A stretch of DNA of 22,487 nt, taken from assembly GCA_016702605.1 (NCBI GenBank), contig JADJDQ010000015.1, positions 1 to 22,487 on the forward strand. The letters are read 5' to 3'. Shown piece by piece: positions 1 to 8,023 of this stretch; positions within the stretch are counted from its first letter, which is position 1; every line of letters starts with the position of its first letter. This DNA comes from Candidatus Intricatilinea gracilis (GTDB taxonomy: Bacteria > Pseudomonadota > Gammaproteobacteria > Burkholderiales > Burkholderiaceae_C). A program made the translations under genes and the position numbers. Under the pieces are notes generated by a model. The model was not told where the DNA came from and did no database searches. It saw nothing but the letters and a program-made list of their open reading frames with translations.

Positions 1-1094
1 TGAGCACCGCGCGTCACCTTGTCATCATGGCCGCCGGCACGGGCGGCCACATCATTCCGGGTCTGGCCGTGGCGCGCGAGATGCAGCTGCGCGGCTGGAG
101 CGTGAGCTGGCTCGGCACCCGCCACGGCATGGAGAACAAACTTGTGCCGGCGGCCGGTATCACGCTCGACCACATCGCCTTTGCCGGCCTGCGTGGCAAG
201 GGCGGGCTGGGTGTGATCCGCGGCGCCTGGCAGTTGGTCGTCTCGCTGTTCGGCAGCCTGGCGATCCTGCGCCGTCGCGGCGCTACGGCCGTGCTGGGCA
301 TGGGCGGGTATGTCTGTCTGCCCGGTGGCTGGATGGCTGCGCTGCTGCGCAAGCCGCTGCTGCTGGTCAATGCCGACGCCGGCATCCTGCTGTCCAACCG
401 CGTGTTGATGCGCTGGGCGCGGCGTATCGCCTTCGGCTTCGATGGCGAGGCGGCACGCGACACGCCGCGCGCCTTGGTGACGGGCAACCCGGTGCGCAGC
501 GAGATCGAGACCTTGCCCGAACCGGCCGAACGCTACGCCGGCCGCCAGGGCCGCCTGCGTGTGCTGGTGGTCGGTGGCAGCCTGGGAGCGCAGGTGCTCA
601 ACAAGACGCTGCCGGCCGCCATGGCCGAACTCGACGCCGAGCTTCGCCCCCACCTGGTCCATCAGACCGGCGCGGTGCAGGCGGCATCAGTGGCGGCCGA
701 CTACGACCAACGTGGCATCCAGGCCGAGGTGCGGCCTTTCATCGACGACATGGCCAGTGAACTGGCCGCCTGCGATCTGGTGATCTGCCGCGCCGGTGCC
801 GTCACGGTGAGCGAGTTGTGCGCCGCGGGTGTGCCGGCCGTGCTGGTGCCGCTGATCGTCAGCACCACCGGCCATCAACGTGACAACGCGGCCTGGATGG
901 CCAGCCACCAGGCCGCCATCCACCTGCCGCAAAGTGAACTCAGCGCTGACCGTCTGGCTGCCTTGCTCGGCACGCTGGATCGTGATGCCCTGCAAGCCAT
1001 GGCCGAACGCGCACGCCGCCTGGCCCGGCCCCATGCAGCACAACGGGTCGCCGACGAGATCGAACTCGCGGTGACCGCGGGGGAAAGAACATGA
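1..1094 (+). CDS. murG: MurG, UDP-GlcNAc:lipid I GlcNAc transferase (start codon missing its first base)
   Basis: MurG transfers GlcNAc from UDP-GlcNAc to lipid I at the inner face of the cytoplasmic membrane, giving lipid II. The first in-frame ATG is at 27, but the frame is open to base 1 and begins with TG followed by Ser-Thr-Ala-Arg-His-Leu-Val-Ile-Met. The true start is therefore probably an ATG or GTG whose first base lies just outside the window, giving about 364 aa (E. coli MurG is 355). Visible signatures are the N-terminal glycine-rich loop AAGTGGHIIPGLAVA, the second-domain GGSLGAQVLN loop, and the UDP-GlcNAc-binding stretch CRAGAVTVSELCAAGVPAV near residue 255. Bases 1-3 (TGA) could be the stop of an upstream gene, by gene order ftsW, overlapping the murG start. 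The murG stop overlaps the next ATG (ATGA at 1091). Confidence 0.96.
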   Translation, partial: STARHLVIMAAGTGGHIIPGLAVAREMQLRGWSVSWLGTRHGMENKLVPAAGITLDHIAFAGLRGKGGLGVIRGAWQLVVSLFGSLAILRRRGATAVLGMGGYVCLPGGWMAALLRKPLLLVNADAGILLSNRVLMRWARRIAFGFDGEAARDTPRALVTGNPVRSEIETLPEPAERYAGRQGRLRVLVVGGSLGAQVLNKTLPAAMAELDAELRPHLVHQTGAVQAASVAADYDQRGIQAEVRPFIDDMASELAACDLVICRAGAVTVSELCAAGVPAVLVPLIVSTTGHQRDNAAWMASHQAAIHLPQSELSADRLAALLGTLDRDALQAMAERARRLARPHAAQRVADEIELAVTAGERT

Positions 1095-1141
1095 ATCAAG
1101 CCAACGAAGCCTGCCTCGGCTGTTCGGGGAGCTGCGCATGA
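1091..1141 (+). CDS. Possible 16-aa mini-ORF coupling murG to murC
   Basis: This short frame begins with the ATGA that ends murG and ends with another ATGA at 1138. It encodes MNQANEACLGCSGSCA, with three cysteines. I recognise no family. It is too short to judge by composition. The exact 4-base overlaps at both ends are the main reason to list it: it may be a translational relay rather than a functional peptide, or it may be chance in a spacer. A GGGGA run at 1126-1130 lies upstream of the following ATG. Confidence 0.2.
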   Translation: MNQANEACLGCSGSCA

Positions 1142-1224
1142 ATCACACGGTGAAACACATCCACGTCGTCGCGCCATTCGAAGCCGGCGACGTGCAACCG
1201 TGCCCTGCAGGGGAGCGCGCATGA
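1138..1224 (+). CDS. Possible 28-aa mini-ORF resembling the murC start
   Basis: The frame starts at the ATGA ending the preceding mini-ORF and stops at the ATGA that begins murC (1221-1224). Its first residues, MNHTVKHIHVV, closely resemble MKHAVKRIHFV of the real MurC. The preceding bases also match: GGGGAGCTGCGC here and GGGGAGCGCGC before murC. It looks like an imperfect, diverged copy of the murC initiation region, offset by 83 bp and so in another frame. No MurC fold follows; after about 11 codons the similarity ends. It may act only in ribosome loading onto murC, or be a duplication relic. Confidence 0.25.
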   Translation: MNHTVKHIHVVAPFEAGDVQPCPAGERA

Positions 1225-2672
1225 AACACGCAGTCAAGCGCATTCACTTCGTCGGTGTGGGCGGCGCCGGCATGAGCGGCATCGCCGAGATCCTGCACAA
1301 CCTGGGCTACCGCGTGTCGGGGTCGGACCAGGCCAGTGGTGCGGTCACACAGCGCCTGGCCGATCTGGGCATCGAGGTGTTCCAGGGCCATCAGGCCGAG
1401 CACATCGAGGGCGCGCAGGTGGTGGTCACGTCCACTGCGGTGAAGGGTGACAACCCCGAGGTGATCGCCGCGCGGGCGCGCCACATTCCGGTCGTGCCGC
1501 GCGCCGTGATGCTGGCCGAACTGATGCGCCTGAAGAGTGGCATCGCCATCGCCGGCACACACGGCAAGACCACCACCACCTCGCTGGTGACCAGTGTGCT
1601 GGCCGAAGCGGGTGTGGACCCGACCTTCGTGATCGGCGGCAAGCTCAACAGCGCCGGCGCCAACTCGCGCCTGGGGTCGGGCGACTACATCGTGGTCGAG
1701 GCCGACGAGTCGGACGCCTCGTTCCTGCAGCTCACCCCGATGCTGAGCGTCGTGACCAACATCGACGCCGACCACATGGAAACCTACGGGCACGACCTGT
1801 CGCGCCTGAAGACGGCGTTCATCGAGTTCCTGCACAAGATGCCGTTCTACGGCGCAGCGGTGTTGTGTGTCGACGACCCGGGTGTGCGGTCGATCATGCC
1901 CATGATCTCGCGCCCGGTCATTGCCTACGGCCTGAGTGAAGAGGCTCAGGTGCGTGCGGTGGATGTGTTGGCGCTGCCCGGCGGCCAGATGCGTTTCACC
2001 TGCCAGCGCCAGAACTTTGGCGATGAGGGCACGGCGATGCCCGATCTGGCCATCACCCTGAACCTGCCGGGCATGCACAACGTGCTCAACGCACTGGCCG
2101 CCATTGCCGTGGCGACCGAACTCGAACTGCCCGACGAACCCATCGTGCGGGCCCTGGCCGCCTTCGGGGGGGTGGGTCGGCGCTTTCAGCGTTACGGCGA
2201 ACTGCCGGTGTCTGCGGCTCAGGGCGGCGGCAGCTACACCCTCATCGACGACTACGGCCACCATCCGGTCGAGATGGCGGCAGTGCTCTCGGCCGCGCGT
2301 GGTGCCTTCCCCGGCCAACGCATCGTGCTGGCCTTCCAGCCACATCGCTACACCCGCACGCGGGACTGCTTCGAGGACTTCGTCAAGGTGCTCGGCAGCG
2401 CCGACACCGTGTTGCTCACCGAGGTCTACGCCGCAGGCGAGTCACCCATCGTCGCGGCCGACGGCCGCAGCCTGGCCCGGGCGCTACGTGTGGCCGGCAA
2501 GGTCGACCCGGTGTTCGTCGACGACGTGGCCGAACTGCCTGGTGCCATCGGCGACCACGCACGCGGCGGCGACGTGGTGATCGTGATGGGCGCCGGCTCG
2601 ATCGGCGCCGTTCCTGGCCAGGTGGTCGAACGCGCCGCCGCTGCATCCGCCATTCCAGGGAGCGCCATATGA
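1221..2672 (+). CDS. murC: MurC, UDP-N-acetylmuramate--L-alanine ligase
   Basis: MurC adds L-Ala to UDP-MurNAc, the first ATP-dependent amino-acid ligation of peptidoglycan synthesis, in the cytoplasm. The product is 483 aa (E. coli 491). The N-terminal Rossmann-like loop reads GVGGAGMSGIAE, the Mur-ligase P-loop is GTHGKTTTT at residues 112-120, the central domain carries EADESDASFL, and the C-terminal domain carries DDYGHHPVEM and FQPHRYTRT. I chose ATG 1221 because it has a GGGGAG ribosome site 6 bases upstream and gives the family N-terminus MKHAVKRIHFVGVGGAG. A GTG at 1200 in the same frame would add seven atypical residues. The stop overlaps ddl (ATGA at 2669). Confidence 0.97.
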   Translation: MKHAVKRIHFVGVGGAGMSGIAEILHNLGYRVSGSDQASGAVTQRLADLGIEVFQGHQAEHIEGAQVVVTSTAVKGDNPEVIAARARHIPVVPRAVMLAELMRLKSGIAIAGTHGKTTTTSLVTSVLAEAGVDPTFVIGGKLNSAGANSRLGSGDYIVVEADESDASFLQLTPMLSVVTNIDADHMETYGHDLSRLKTAFIEFLHKMPFYGAAVLCVDDPGVRSIMPMISRPVIAYGLSEEAQVRAVDVLALPGGQMRFTCQRQNFGDEGTAMPDLAITLNLPGMHNVLNALAAIAVATELELPDEPIVRALAAFGGVGRRFQRYGELPVSAAQGGGSYTLIDDYGHHPVEMAAVLSAARGAFPGQRIVLAFQPHRYTRTRDCFEDFVKVLGSADTVLLTEVYAAGESPIVAADGRSLARALRVAGKVDPVFVDDVAELPGAIGDHARGGDVVIVMGAGSIGAVPGQVVERAAAASAIPGSAI

Positions 2673-3694
2673 CCACGCCCGATCACCTGCTCGTGCACGC
2701 CGCCATGAACATCACCCTGCCCGACCCGGCCAGCCTGGGAAAGGTGGCGGTGCTGATGGGTGGCAATTCGGCCGAACGGCAGATCTCGCTGCTCTCCGGC
2801 AACGGTGTGCTGGGGGCGCTGCAGTCACAGGGTGTCGATGCCGTGGCGTTCGACCCGAGTGAACGTGGCCTGCATGAATTGAAGAGCCTGGGCGTGCAGC
2901 GATGTTTTGTGGCGCTGCATGGCCGCCACGGCGAAGACGGCACGCTGCAAGGTGCACTCGAACTCCTCGGCATCCCCTACACCGGCTCGGGGGTGATGGC
3001 CTCGGCCATCGCCATGGACAAGGTGATGACCAAACGTGTCTGGCTCGCCGAAGGCCTACCCACGCCGCGTTTTGTGCACCTGTCGCCCAGCCAGCAGGCG
3101 CGCGAACGTGTGCGCCTGGTGCCCGACGACCTGGGGCTGCCACTCATCGTGAAACCGCCGCGTGAAGGTTCGTCCATCGGCGTGACGAAGGTGGCGGGTT
3201 ATTCGCAGATGCAAGCCGCGGTCGAACTCTCGGCGCGCTACGACCCGGATGTGCTGTGCGAAGAGTTCATCGCCGGTGACGAGGTCACCTGCCCTGTGCT
3301 TGGGGAAGGCGACAACGCCATCGCCCTGCCGGTGGTACGTATCGTGCCGCCCGAGGCCGGCTACGACTATCAGAACAAGTACTTCACCGATGCGGTGAAC
3401 TACCTCTGCCCGAGCGGCCTGCCGGCCGATGAGGAAGCAGCCATCCAGGCCGTTGTGCTGGCCGCCTACCGAGCGCTCGGTTGCCGCGGCTGGGGCCGCG
3501 CCGACCTGATGTTGCGCGCCAGCGACCGCAAGCCCTATCTGCTCGAGATGAACACGTCGCCCGGCATGACGGGCCATTCCCTCGTGCCCATCTCGGCACG
3601 TGCCGCCGGCCTGAGCTACGAACACCTGTGCCTGCATCTGCTGGCCGGGGCCCGGCTCGACAGCGACAGGACCACACCGACCCCTCCGGCCTGA
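2669..3694 (+). CDS. ddl: D-alanine--D-alanine ligase
   Basis: This enzyme makes the D-Ala-D-Ala dipeptide for MurF. The product is 341 aa, slightly long for the DdlB type. The N-terminal motif is VLMGGNSAERQISLLSG, with the binding-site Glu at about residue 36. The ATP-grasp loop is REGSSIGV (165-172), and the omega-loop region contains NKYFTDAVNYLCPSG with the Tyr typical of D-Ala-specific enzymes. The metal-binding end is LLEMNTSPGMTGHSL. ATG 2669 has GGGAG 6-7 bases upstream and overlaps the murC stop. An internal ATG at 2705 would give a more usual N-terminus but lacks a clear ribosome site. Position within dcw fits the ddlB copy. Confidence 0.96.
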   Translation: MTTPDHLLVHAAMNITLPDPASLGKVAVLMGGNSAERQISLLSGNGVLGALQSQGVDAVAFDPSERGLHELKSLGVQRCFVALHGRHGEDGTLQGALELLGIPYTGSGVMASAIAMDKVMTKRVWLAEGLPTPRFVHLSPSQQARERVRLVPDDLGLPLIVKPPREGSSIGVTKVAGYSQMQAAVELSARYDPDVLCEEFIAGDEVTCPVLGEGDNAIALPVVRIVPPEAGYDYQNKYFTDAVNYLCPSGLPADEEAAIQAVVLAAYRALGCRGWGRADLMLRASDRKPYLLEMNTSPGMTGHSLVPISARAAGLSYEHLCLHLLAGARLDSDRTTPTPPA

Positions 3695-3787
3695 TCACAC
3701 ACAACTCATCGATCGCAGAACAACCTTCGCTCGACGACCCATTCGATCGACCTCACGCACACCGATAAACCTTCGCCCGCCCTTCAA

Positions 3788-5017
3788 ATGAACGCCGCCA
3801 CCACACTCGAGTCACCGAACGCCGCCCGTGCGTCGGTGCGCGCGCGTGCCAGTGTGGCGGCGGGCTCGGCGTCCACCTCGGCACCACCGCCGTGGGAAGA
3901 GTCGTGGCCGCCGGACGATGGGTTGCCGGTCGGTCGGCAGGCGCGGCCGGACCCCGTGGTGGCGGCATCGACAACGACCAAGGCTGCCGGCGCCACGATC
4001 CCCCGCGCAGCCGGCGACTCGGCGCGCTCCGCAGCGCCTGGCGAGCCACGTGCACCGCGGCCGGCCAGGACAAAGCCACGAGCGCCGGCCACGGCATCGC
4101 CAGCGGCTGCGGCCTCGGCGCCCGGGGCGCCAACCGGCTCTGCATCCAGCACCACATCCAGCACGACATCCGGCCCGGCGCTGCAGCGTCCTCGTGTCGA
4201 TGCAACAGCCGATGGCGGCACTGCCCAGGCCTTCGATCTGCGCCTCATGCGGCTGGCCTCACGGGCGCTGGTGTTGCTGGCTGCCGTGGCGCTGCTGGCC
4301 TGGGGCCTGGTGTGGCTGGCGCGTGGCCCGTGGTTTGCCTTCAAACGCCTCACGGTGCAGGGTGAACTCATGCACAACAGCGTGGCGTCGTTGCGCAACC
4401 AGGTGCTGGGGCAGTTGCAGGGCGGCTACTTCACGCTCGACCTGCAGTCGGCCCGTGCCGCGTTCGAGACTGCACCATGGGTGCGCCAGGCGCAAGTGCG
4501 CAGGGTCTGGCCGGATCAACTGGTGGTACGCCTCGAAGAACATCAGCCACGCGCCGTGTGGGAGCAACTGGACGGCGAAGACCAACTCGTCAACACGCTG
4601 GGTGAAGTGTTCGACGGCAATGCCGCCGACCTGGACGATTCCCTGGCCAACAGTCTGCCGGTGCTGCGTGGGCCGAACGGCAGCGCACCCCAGATGCTGG
4701 CCATGCATACACGGCTGGCGCCGCTGTTCACACCACTGGGCGCCGAGTTGAGGCATCTGGAGATGAGTGAACGTGGCTCGTGGCGCGCCACCCTGGCCAG
4801 CGGCGCCGTGCTCGAACTCGGGCGCGGTGAACCGGCCGAGGTGGAGCAACGCACCCATCGTTTCGTGGCGAGTGTGGCCGAGGTGAGCAACCGGCTGGGC
4901 CGCCGTGCGGTCGAGTCGGCCGACCTGCGCCACACCGAAGGTTATGCACTCAAGCTCGTCGGCATGGGCACACGCGAGGTGGCCAAACGTGGCGCCGCGC
5001 CGGTCAAGACCCCATGA
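3788..5017 (+). CDS. ftsQ: FtsQ, division protein with a long disordered N-terminal extension
   Basis: FtsQ links cytoplasmic and periplasmic parts of the divisome through FtsB and FtsL. The product is 409 aa, against 276 in E. coli. Residues 1-153 are rich in Ala, Pro, Ser, Thr and Arg and look disordered. A single membrane segment follows at about 160-178 (LVLLAAVALLAWGLVWLA). The POTRA domain starts near FAFKRLTVQG (184-192) and contains RRVWPDQLVVRLEEHQPRA. The FtsQ beta-domain follows. The start MNAATT resembles Burkholderiales FtsQ starts, and FDLRLM just before the membrane segment resembles their short cytoplasmic tail, so the extension looks like an insertion between them. No clear ribosome site precedes 3788, and ddl ends 93 bp upstream. 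An alternative start at Met154 (4247) would remove the extension but also lacks a ribosome site. Confidence 0.9.
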   Translation: MNAATTLESPNAARASVRARASVAAGSASTSAPPPWEESWPPDDGLPVGRQARPDPVVAASTTTKAAGATIPRAAGDSARSAAPGEPRAPRPARTKPRAPATASPAAAASAPGAPTGSASSTTSSTTSGPALQRPRVDATADGGTAQAFDLRLMRLASRALVLLAAVALLAWGLVWLARGPWFAFKRLTVQGELMHNSVASLRNQVLGQLQGGYFTLDLQSARAAFETAPWVRQAQVRRVWPDQLVVRLEEHQPRAVWEQLDGEDQLVNTLGEVFDGNAADLDDSLANSLPVLRGPNGSAPQMLAMHTRLAPLFTPLGAELRHLEMSERGSWRATLASGAVLELGRGEPAEVEQRTHRFVASVAEVSNRLGRRAVESADLRHTEGYALKLVGMGTREVAKRGAAPVKTP

Positions 5018-5105
5018 CACCACTGACCCCACATCGCCGCTGCACCGACCGGTACCGCACAGACATGACCCAGTACACACCCAAGAATCGCAAAGAAGAC
5101 TCGTG

Positions 5106-6335
5106 ATGGCCAAGGAATACAAGGATCTCGTCGTTGGCCTGGACATCGGCACTGCCAAGGTGATGGCCGTGGTGGCCGAAGTACTGCCCGGCGGCGAGCT
5201 GCGCCTGGCCGGCCTGGGTGTGGCACCGGCGCACGGGCTCAAGCGTGGTGTGGTGGTCAACATCGACGCCACGGTGCAGAGCATCCAGCAGGCCTTGAAA
5301 GAGGCCGAGATGATGGCCGACTGCAAGATCACACGGGTCTACACCGGCATCACCGGCAGCCACATCCGTGGCCAGAACAGCACCGGCATGGTGATCGTGC
5401 GCGACAAGGAAGTGACGCCGGTCGACGTGGCGCGGGTGGTCGAGACCGCCAAGGCCATCAACATCCCCAACGACCAGCGCCTGCTGCTGGTCGAGCCGCA
5501 GGAGTTCGTGATCGACGGCCATGAGGTGAAGGAGCCGATCGGCATGAGCGGCGGGCGCCTCGAGGTGAAGGTGCACATCGTGACCGGTGCGCAGAGTGCG
5601 GCCGAGAACATCGTCAAGTGTGTGCGGCGTTGCGGGCTCGAAGTGGATCAGCTGGTGCTGAACCCGAGTGCCAGCAGCCACGCGGTGCTCACCACCGACG
5701 AAAAGGACCTGGGCGTGGCATTGGTCGACATCGGCGCCGGCACCACCGATGTGGCCATCTTCACCGACGGCGCGATCCGCCACACCGCGGTGATCCCGAT
5801 CGCCGGTGACCTGATCACCAGCGACATCGCCATGGCGCTGCGCACGCCGACCAAGGATGCCGAGGAGATCAAGGTCGAACACGGCGTGGCCAAGCAGTTG
5901 CTGGCCGACCCGAGCGAGCAGATCGAGGTGCCTGGCCTGGGTGACCGCGCGCCGCGCCTGCTCAGCCGCCAGGCGCTGGCCGGCGTGATCGAGCCGCGGG
6001 TGGAGGAGATCTTCTCGCTGGTGCACCAGGTCATCCGCGAAAGCGGCTACGAAGAGTTGCTGTCCAGTGGCATCGTCATCACCGGCGGCACGGCCGTCAT
6101 GCCGGGCATGGTCGAGCTGGGCGAGGACATCTTCCTGAAGCCCGTGCGCAAGGGCCTGCCGCTGTACCACGGCGCGCTGTACGACATGGTCGCCAGCCCG
6201 CGTTCGGCCACCGCCATGGGCCTGCTCGAAGAAGCCCGGCTGGCGCGTGCGCGCGGCATCAAGGCCGCGCAGCAGGCCGGCTCGATGGGCAGCCTGATGG
6301 GCCGGGCGCGCGACTGGTTCCTGAAGAACTTTTGA
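5106..6335 (+). CDS. ftsA: FtsA, actin-like membrane tether of the Z ring
   Basis: FtsA binds ATP, polymerises, and anchors FtsZ to the inner membrane. The product is 409 aa, a normal length. The first ATPase motif is VGLDIGTAKVMAVVAEV near residues 9-25, the 1C-domain region follows, the second phosphate loop is ALVDIGAGTTDVAIF, and the adenosine motif is GIVITGGTAVMPG. The C-terminus GRARDWFLKNF is the amphipathic membrane-targeting helix. ATG 5106 gives MAKEYKDLVVGLDIGT, as in relatives. The ribosome site is weak (AAAGAAG about 7 bases upstream). The frame is open upstream of 5106, but that stretch overlaps ftsQ and is not FtsA-like. Confidence 0.97.
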   Translation: MAKEYKDLVVGLDIGTAKVMAVVAEVLPGGELRLAGLGVAPAHGLKRGVVVNIDATVQSIQQALKEAEMMADCKITRVYTGITGSHIRGQNSTGMVIVRDKEVTPVDVARVVETAKAINIPNDQRLLLVEPQEFVIDGHEVKEPIGMSGGRLEVKVHIVTGAQSAAENIVKCVRRCGLEVDQLVLNPSASSHAVLTTDEKDLGVALVDIGAGTTDVAIFTDGAIRHTAVIPIAGDLITSDIAMALRTPTKDAEEIKVEHGVAKQLLADPSEQIEVPGLGDRAPRLLSRQALAGVIEPRVEEIFSLVHQVIRESGYEELLSSGIVITGGTAVMPGMVELGEDIFLKPVRKGLPLYHGALYDMVASPRSATAMGLLEEARLARARGIKAAQQAGSMGSLMGRARDWFLKNF

Positions 6336-6348
6336 CGAGGGAGGCAGT

Positions 6349-6609
6349 GTGAACAACAACATCGACACCACCAGCAAAACCACCACCACCACGGCGCACA
6401 GCGGCGTGTCGCATCACGCCCGATCGGAGCGCGCCTGGCCACCGTGGCATCAGAGCCACCAGGACTGGCCCTGGCGCCCCAGGGTCGCACCGCCACCCGA
6501 CGGCCGACCACCACGAGACACAGGCAGACGATCGAGGCCACCCGAGGCCATAGACATTTTCAGTACACCAGACAGAGCAACGGCAGAGCGGAACAGGAGA
6601 GCGGTATGA
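6349..6609 (+). CDS. Doubtful 86-aa ORF filling the ftsA-ftsZ spacer
   Basis: The 270 bp between ftsA and ftsZ contain one open frame from GTG 6349 to a TGA that overlaps the ftsZ ATG (ATGA at 6606). A good ribosome-site sequence, GAGGGAGG, sits at 6337-6344, 4 bases before the GTG. The product begins MNNNIDTTSKTTTTT and is rich in Thr, Arg, Pro, His and Trp, with no fold or family I recognise. Codon third positions look coding-like in the first half and less so near the end. It may be a small protein translationally coupled to FtsZ, or only a leader carrying ftsZ regulation. An AT-richer stretch at about 6550-6565 (TAGACATTTTCAGTAC) could hold an ftsZ promoter, but no clear -10 partner is seen. 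Confidence 0.22.
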   Translation: MNNNIDTTSKTTTTTAHSGVSHHARSERAWPPWHQSHQDWPWRPRVAPPPDGRPPRDTGRRSRPPEAIDIFSTPDRATAERNRRAV

Positions 6610-7913
6610 CCATCGAAATGATCGAGGAATTCAATCAGGGCACACAGATCAAGGTGATCGGTGTGGGTGGCGGCGGCGGCAACGCGGTCGATCACATGAT
6701 CGGCCAGGGTGTGCAGGGCGTGGAGTTCATCTGCGCCAACACCGACGCGCAGGCGCTCAACCGCTCGAGCGCGGACCAGCTGCTGCAGCTCGGCCACACC
6801 GGCCTGGGCGCCGGCTCGCGCCCCGACGCCGGCAAGGCCGCGGCCGAAGAGGCGCAGGACCGCATCCGTATGGCGCTGGAGGGGGCGCACATGGTCTTCA
6901 TCACCGCCGGCATGGGCGGCGGCACCGGCACCGGCGCCGCACCGGTGATCGCCCGCCTGGCCAAGGAGATGGGCATCCTGACGGTGGGCGTGGTGACCAA
7001 GCCCTTCGAGTTCGAAGGCGCGCGCCGCATGAAGCAGGCCGATGCCGGCCTGGCCGAGCTGGAGGCCAACGTCGACAGCCTGATCGTGGTGCTCAACGAG
7101 AAGCTGCTCGAAGTGCTGGGCGACGACATCTCGCAGGAAGAAGCCTTCTCGCAAGCCAACGACGTGCTCAAGAACGCCGTGGGCGGCATCGCCGACATCA
7201 TCCACATCGACGCGTCGATCAACGTCGACTTCGAAGACGTCAAGACCGTGATGAGCGAGCCCGGCAAGGCCATGATGGGCACGGCCACCGCCAGCGGCCC
7301 CGACCGCGCGACCAAGGCAGCCGAAGCAGCAGTGGCCTGCCCGCTGCTCGAAGGCATCGACCTCTCAGGCGCCCGTGGCGTGCTGGTGCTGATCGCTGCG
7401 AGCAAGCAGACCTTCCGCCTGGCAGAAAGCCGCAATGCGATGAACACCATCCGTCGCTACGCGGCCGACGATGCCCACGTGATCTTCGGCGCGGCCTATG
7501 ACGAACACCTGGGCGACGCCCTGCGTGTCACCGTCATCGCCACCGGCCTGGCATCGAGCACCCGTCGCAACCAGACGCCCATCAGCGTCGTGCAGACCGT
7601 GCAACGCACCGGCACCGACAACATCCCCGTGCTGACCACGGCGCTCAATTCACCCATGCCGCAAGGCCATCAGGCCGGCGCCACCCTGGGCCCGAACAGC
7701 CAGGCCGGCATGGGCGGCATGGGCCAGCAACCGGGTCAATACGCCAACCCGGTCGTCACCCCGCAACAGCAGGTCGGCATCAACCAGGAATACGTCGTGC
7801 CCAGCGTCTGGCGCAACAACCGCACCCAGGCGGCTGCCAAGGTCGACGCCCTGGCCAACAACGGCATGGACGAGATCGAGATCCCGGCTTTCTTGCGCAA
7901 GCAGGCGGATTGA
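6606..7913 (+). CDS. ftsZ: FtsZ, tubulin-like division GTPase
   Basis: FtsZ polymerises with GTP into the Z ring at midcell. The product is 435 aa. The first nucleotide loop is GVGGGGGNAVDHM (19-31), the tubulin signature GGGTGTGAAP is at 104-113, and the T7 synergy loop NVDFEDV is at 206-212. A linker rich in Gln, Gly, Pro and Met runs from about 325 to 420. The C-terminal conserved peptide is DEIEIPAFLRKQ, which binds FtsA and ZipA-type partners. ATG 6606 is chosen because AGGAGAG lies 5-6 bases upstream and the product begins in the family way (MTIEMIEEFNQGTQIKVIGVG). The frame is open further upstream, but that part has no FtsZ character. Hairpins follow the stop. Confidence 0.98.
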   Translation: MTIEMIEEFNQGTQIKVIGVGGGGGNAVDHMIGQGVQGVEFICANTDAQALNRSSADQLLQLGHTGLGAGSRPDAGKAAAEEAQDRIRMALEGAHMVFITAGMGGGTGTGAAPVIARLAKEMGILTVGVVTKPFEFEGARRMKQADAGLAELEANVDSLIVVLNEKLLEVLGDDISQEEAFSQANDVLKNAVGGIADIIHIDASINVDFEDVKTVMSEPGKAMMGTATASGPDRATKAAEAAVACPLLEGIDLSGARGVLVLIAASKQTFRLAESRNAMNTIRRYAADDAHVIFGAAYDEHLGDALRVTVIATGLASSTRRNQTPISVVQTVQRTGTDNIPVLTTALNSPMPQGHQAGATLGPNSQAGMGGMGQQPGQYANPVVTPQQQVGINQEYVVPSVWRNNRTQAAAKVDALANNGMDEIEIPAFLRKQAD

Positions 7914-7933
7914 GGCCTGGTCCGGACCGACCT

Positions 7934-7963
7934 CGGCCTGCGCGCGACACAGCGCGCAGGCCG
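7934..7963 (+). terminator. Strong hairpin after ftsZ
   Basis: CGGCCTGCGCGC (7934-7945) and its exact complement GCGCGCAGGCCG (7952-7963) form a 12-bp perfect stem with a 6-base loop, 20 bases after the ftsZ stop. A short TCCTCCC follows rather than a T-run, so it is a likely transcription barrier or RNA-stabilising structure more than a textbook intrinsic terminator. Confidence 0.6.
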
Positions 7964-7970
7964 TCCTCCC

Positions 7971-8020
7971 GGCCTTTGACCGGAAGTCCCGGACTGCTCT
8001 ACCGGGAACCCGCAAAGGCC
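7971..8020. terminator. Second, nested hairpin between ftsZ and vapC
   Basis: GGCCTTTG (7971-7978) pairs with CAAAGGCC (8013-8020), and inside it TCCCGG (7987-7992) pairs with CCGGGA (8002-8007). The structure lies between the convergent ftsZ and vapC genes and could stop transcription from either side. No T-run is present. Confidence 0.4.
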
Positions 8021-8023
8021 GTC

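Noticed and set aside
1200..1220. GTG 1200 as the murC start
   Set aside because: Would add an atypical seven-residue leader; ATG 1221 has the ribosome site and the ATGA overlap and gives the normal N-terminus.
1143..2345. A 400-codon open frame on the - strand opposite murC
   Set aside because: murC is certain on the + strand; high GC in third codon positions leaves long antisense frames, and the product is His/Val/Gly-rich with no family character.
3828..4751. A 307-codon frame overlapping the ftsQ extension in another + frame
   Set aside because: Extremely Arg/Trp/Cys/Pro-rich, continues over the conserved FtsQ part in the wrong frame; a shadow.
5004..6392. A 462-codon open frame on the - strand opposite ftsA
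   Set aside because: Shadow of ftsA codon bias; the amino-acid make-up is His/Asp/Leu-rich and matches nothing.
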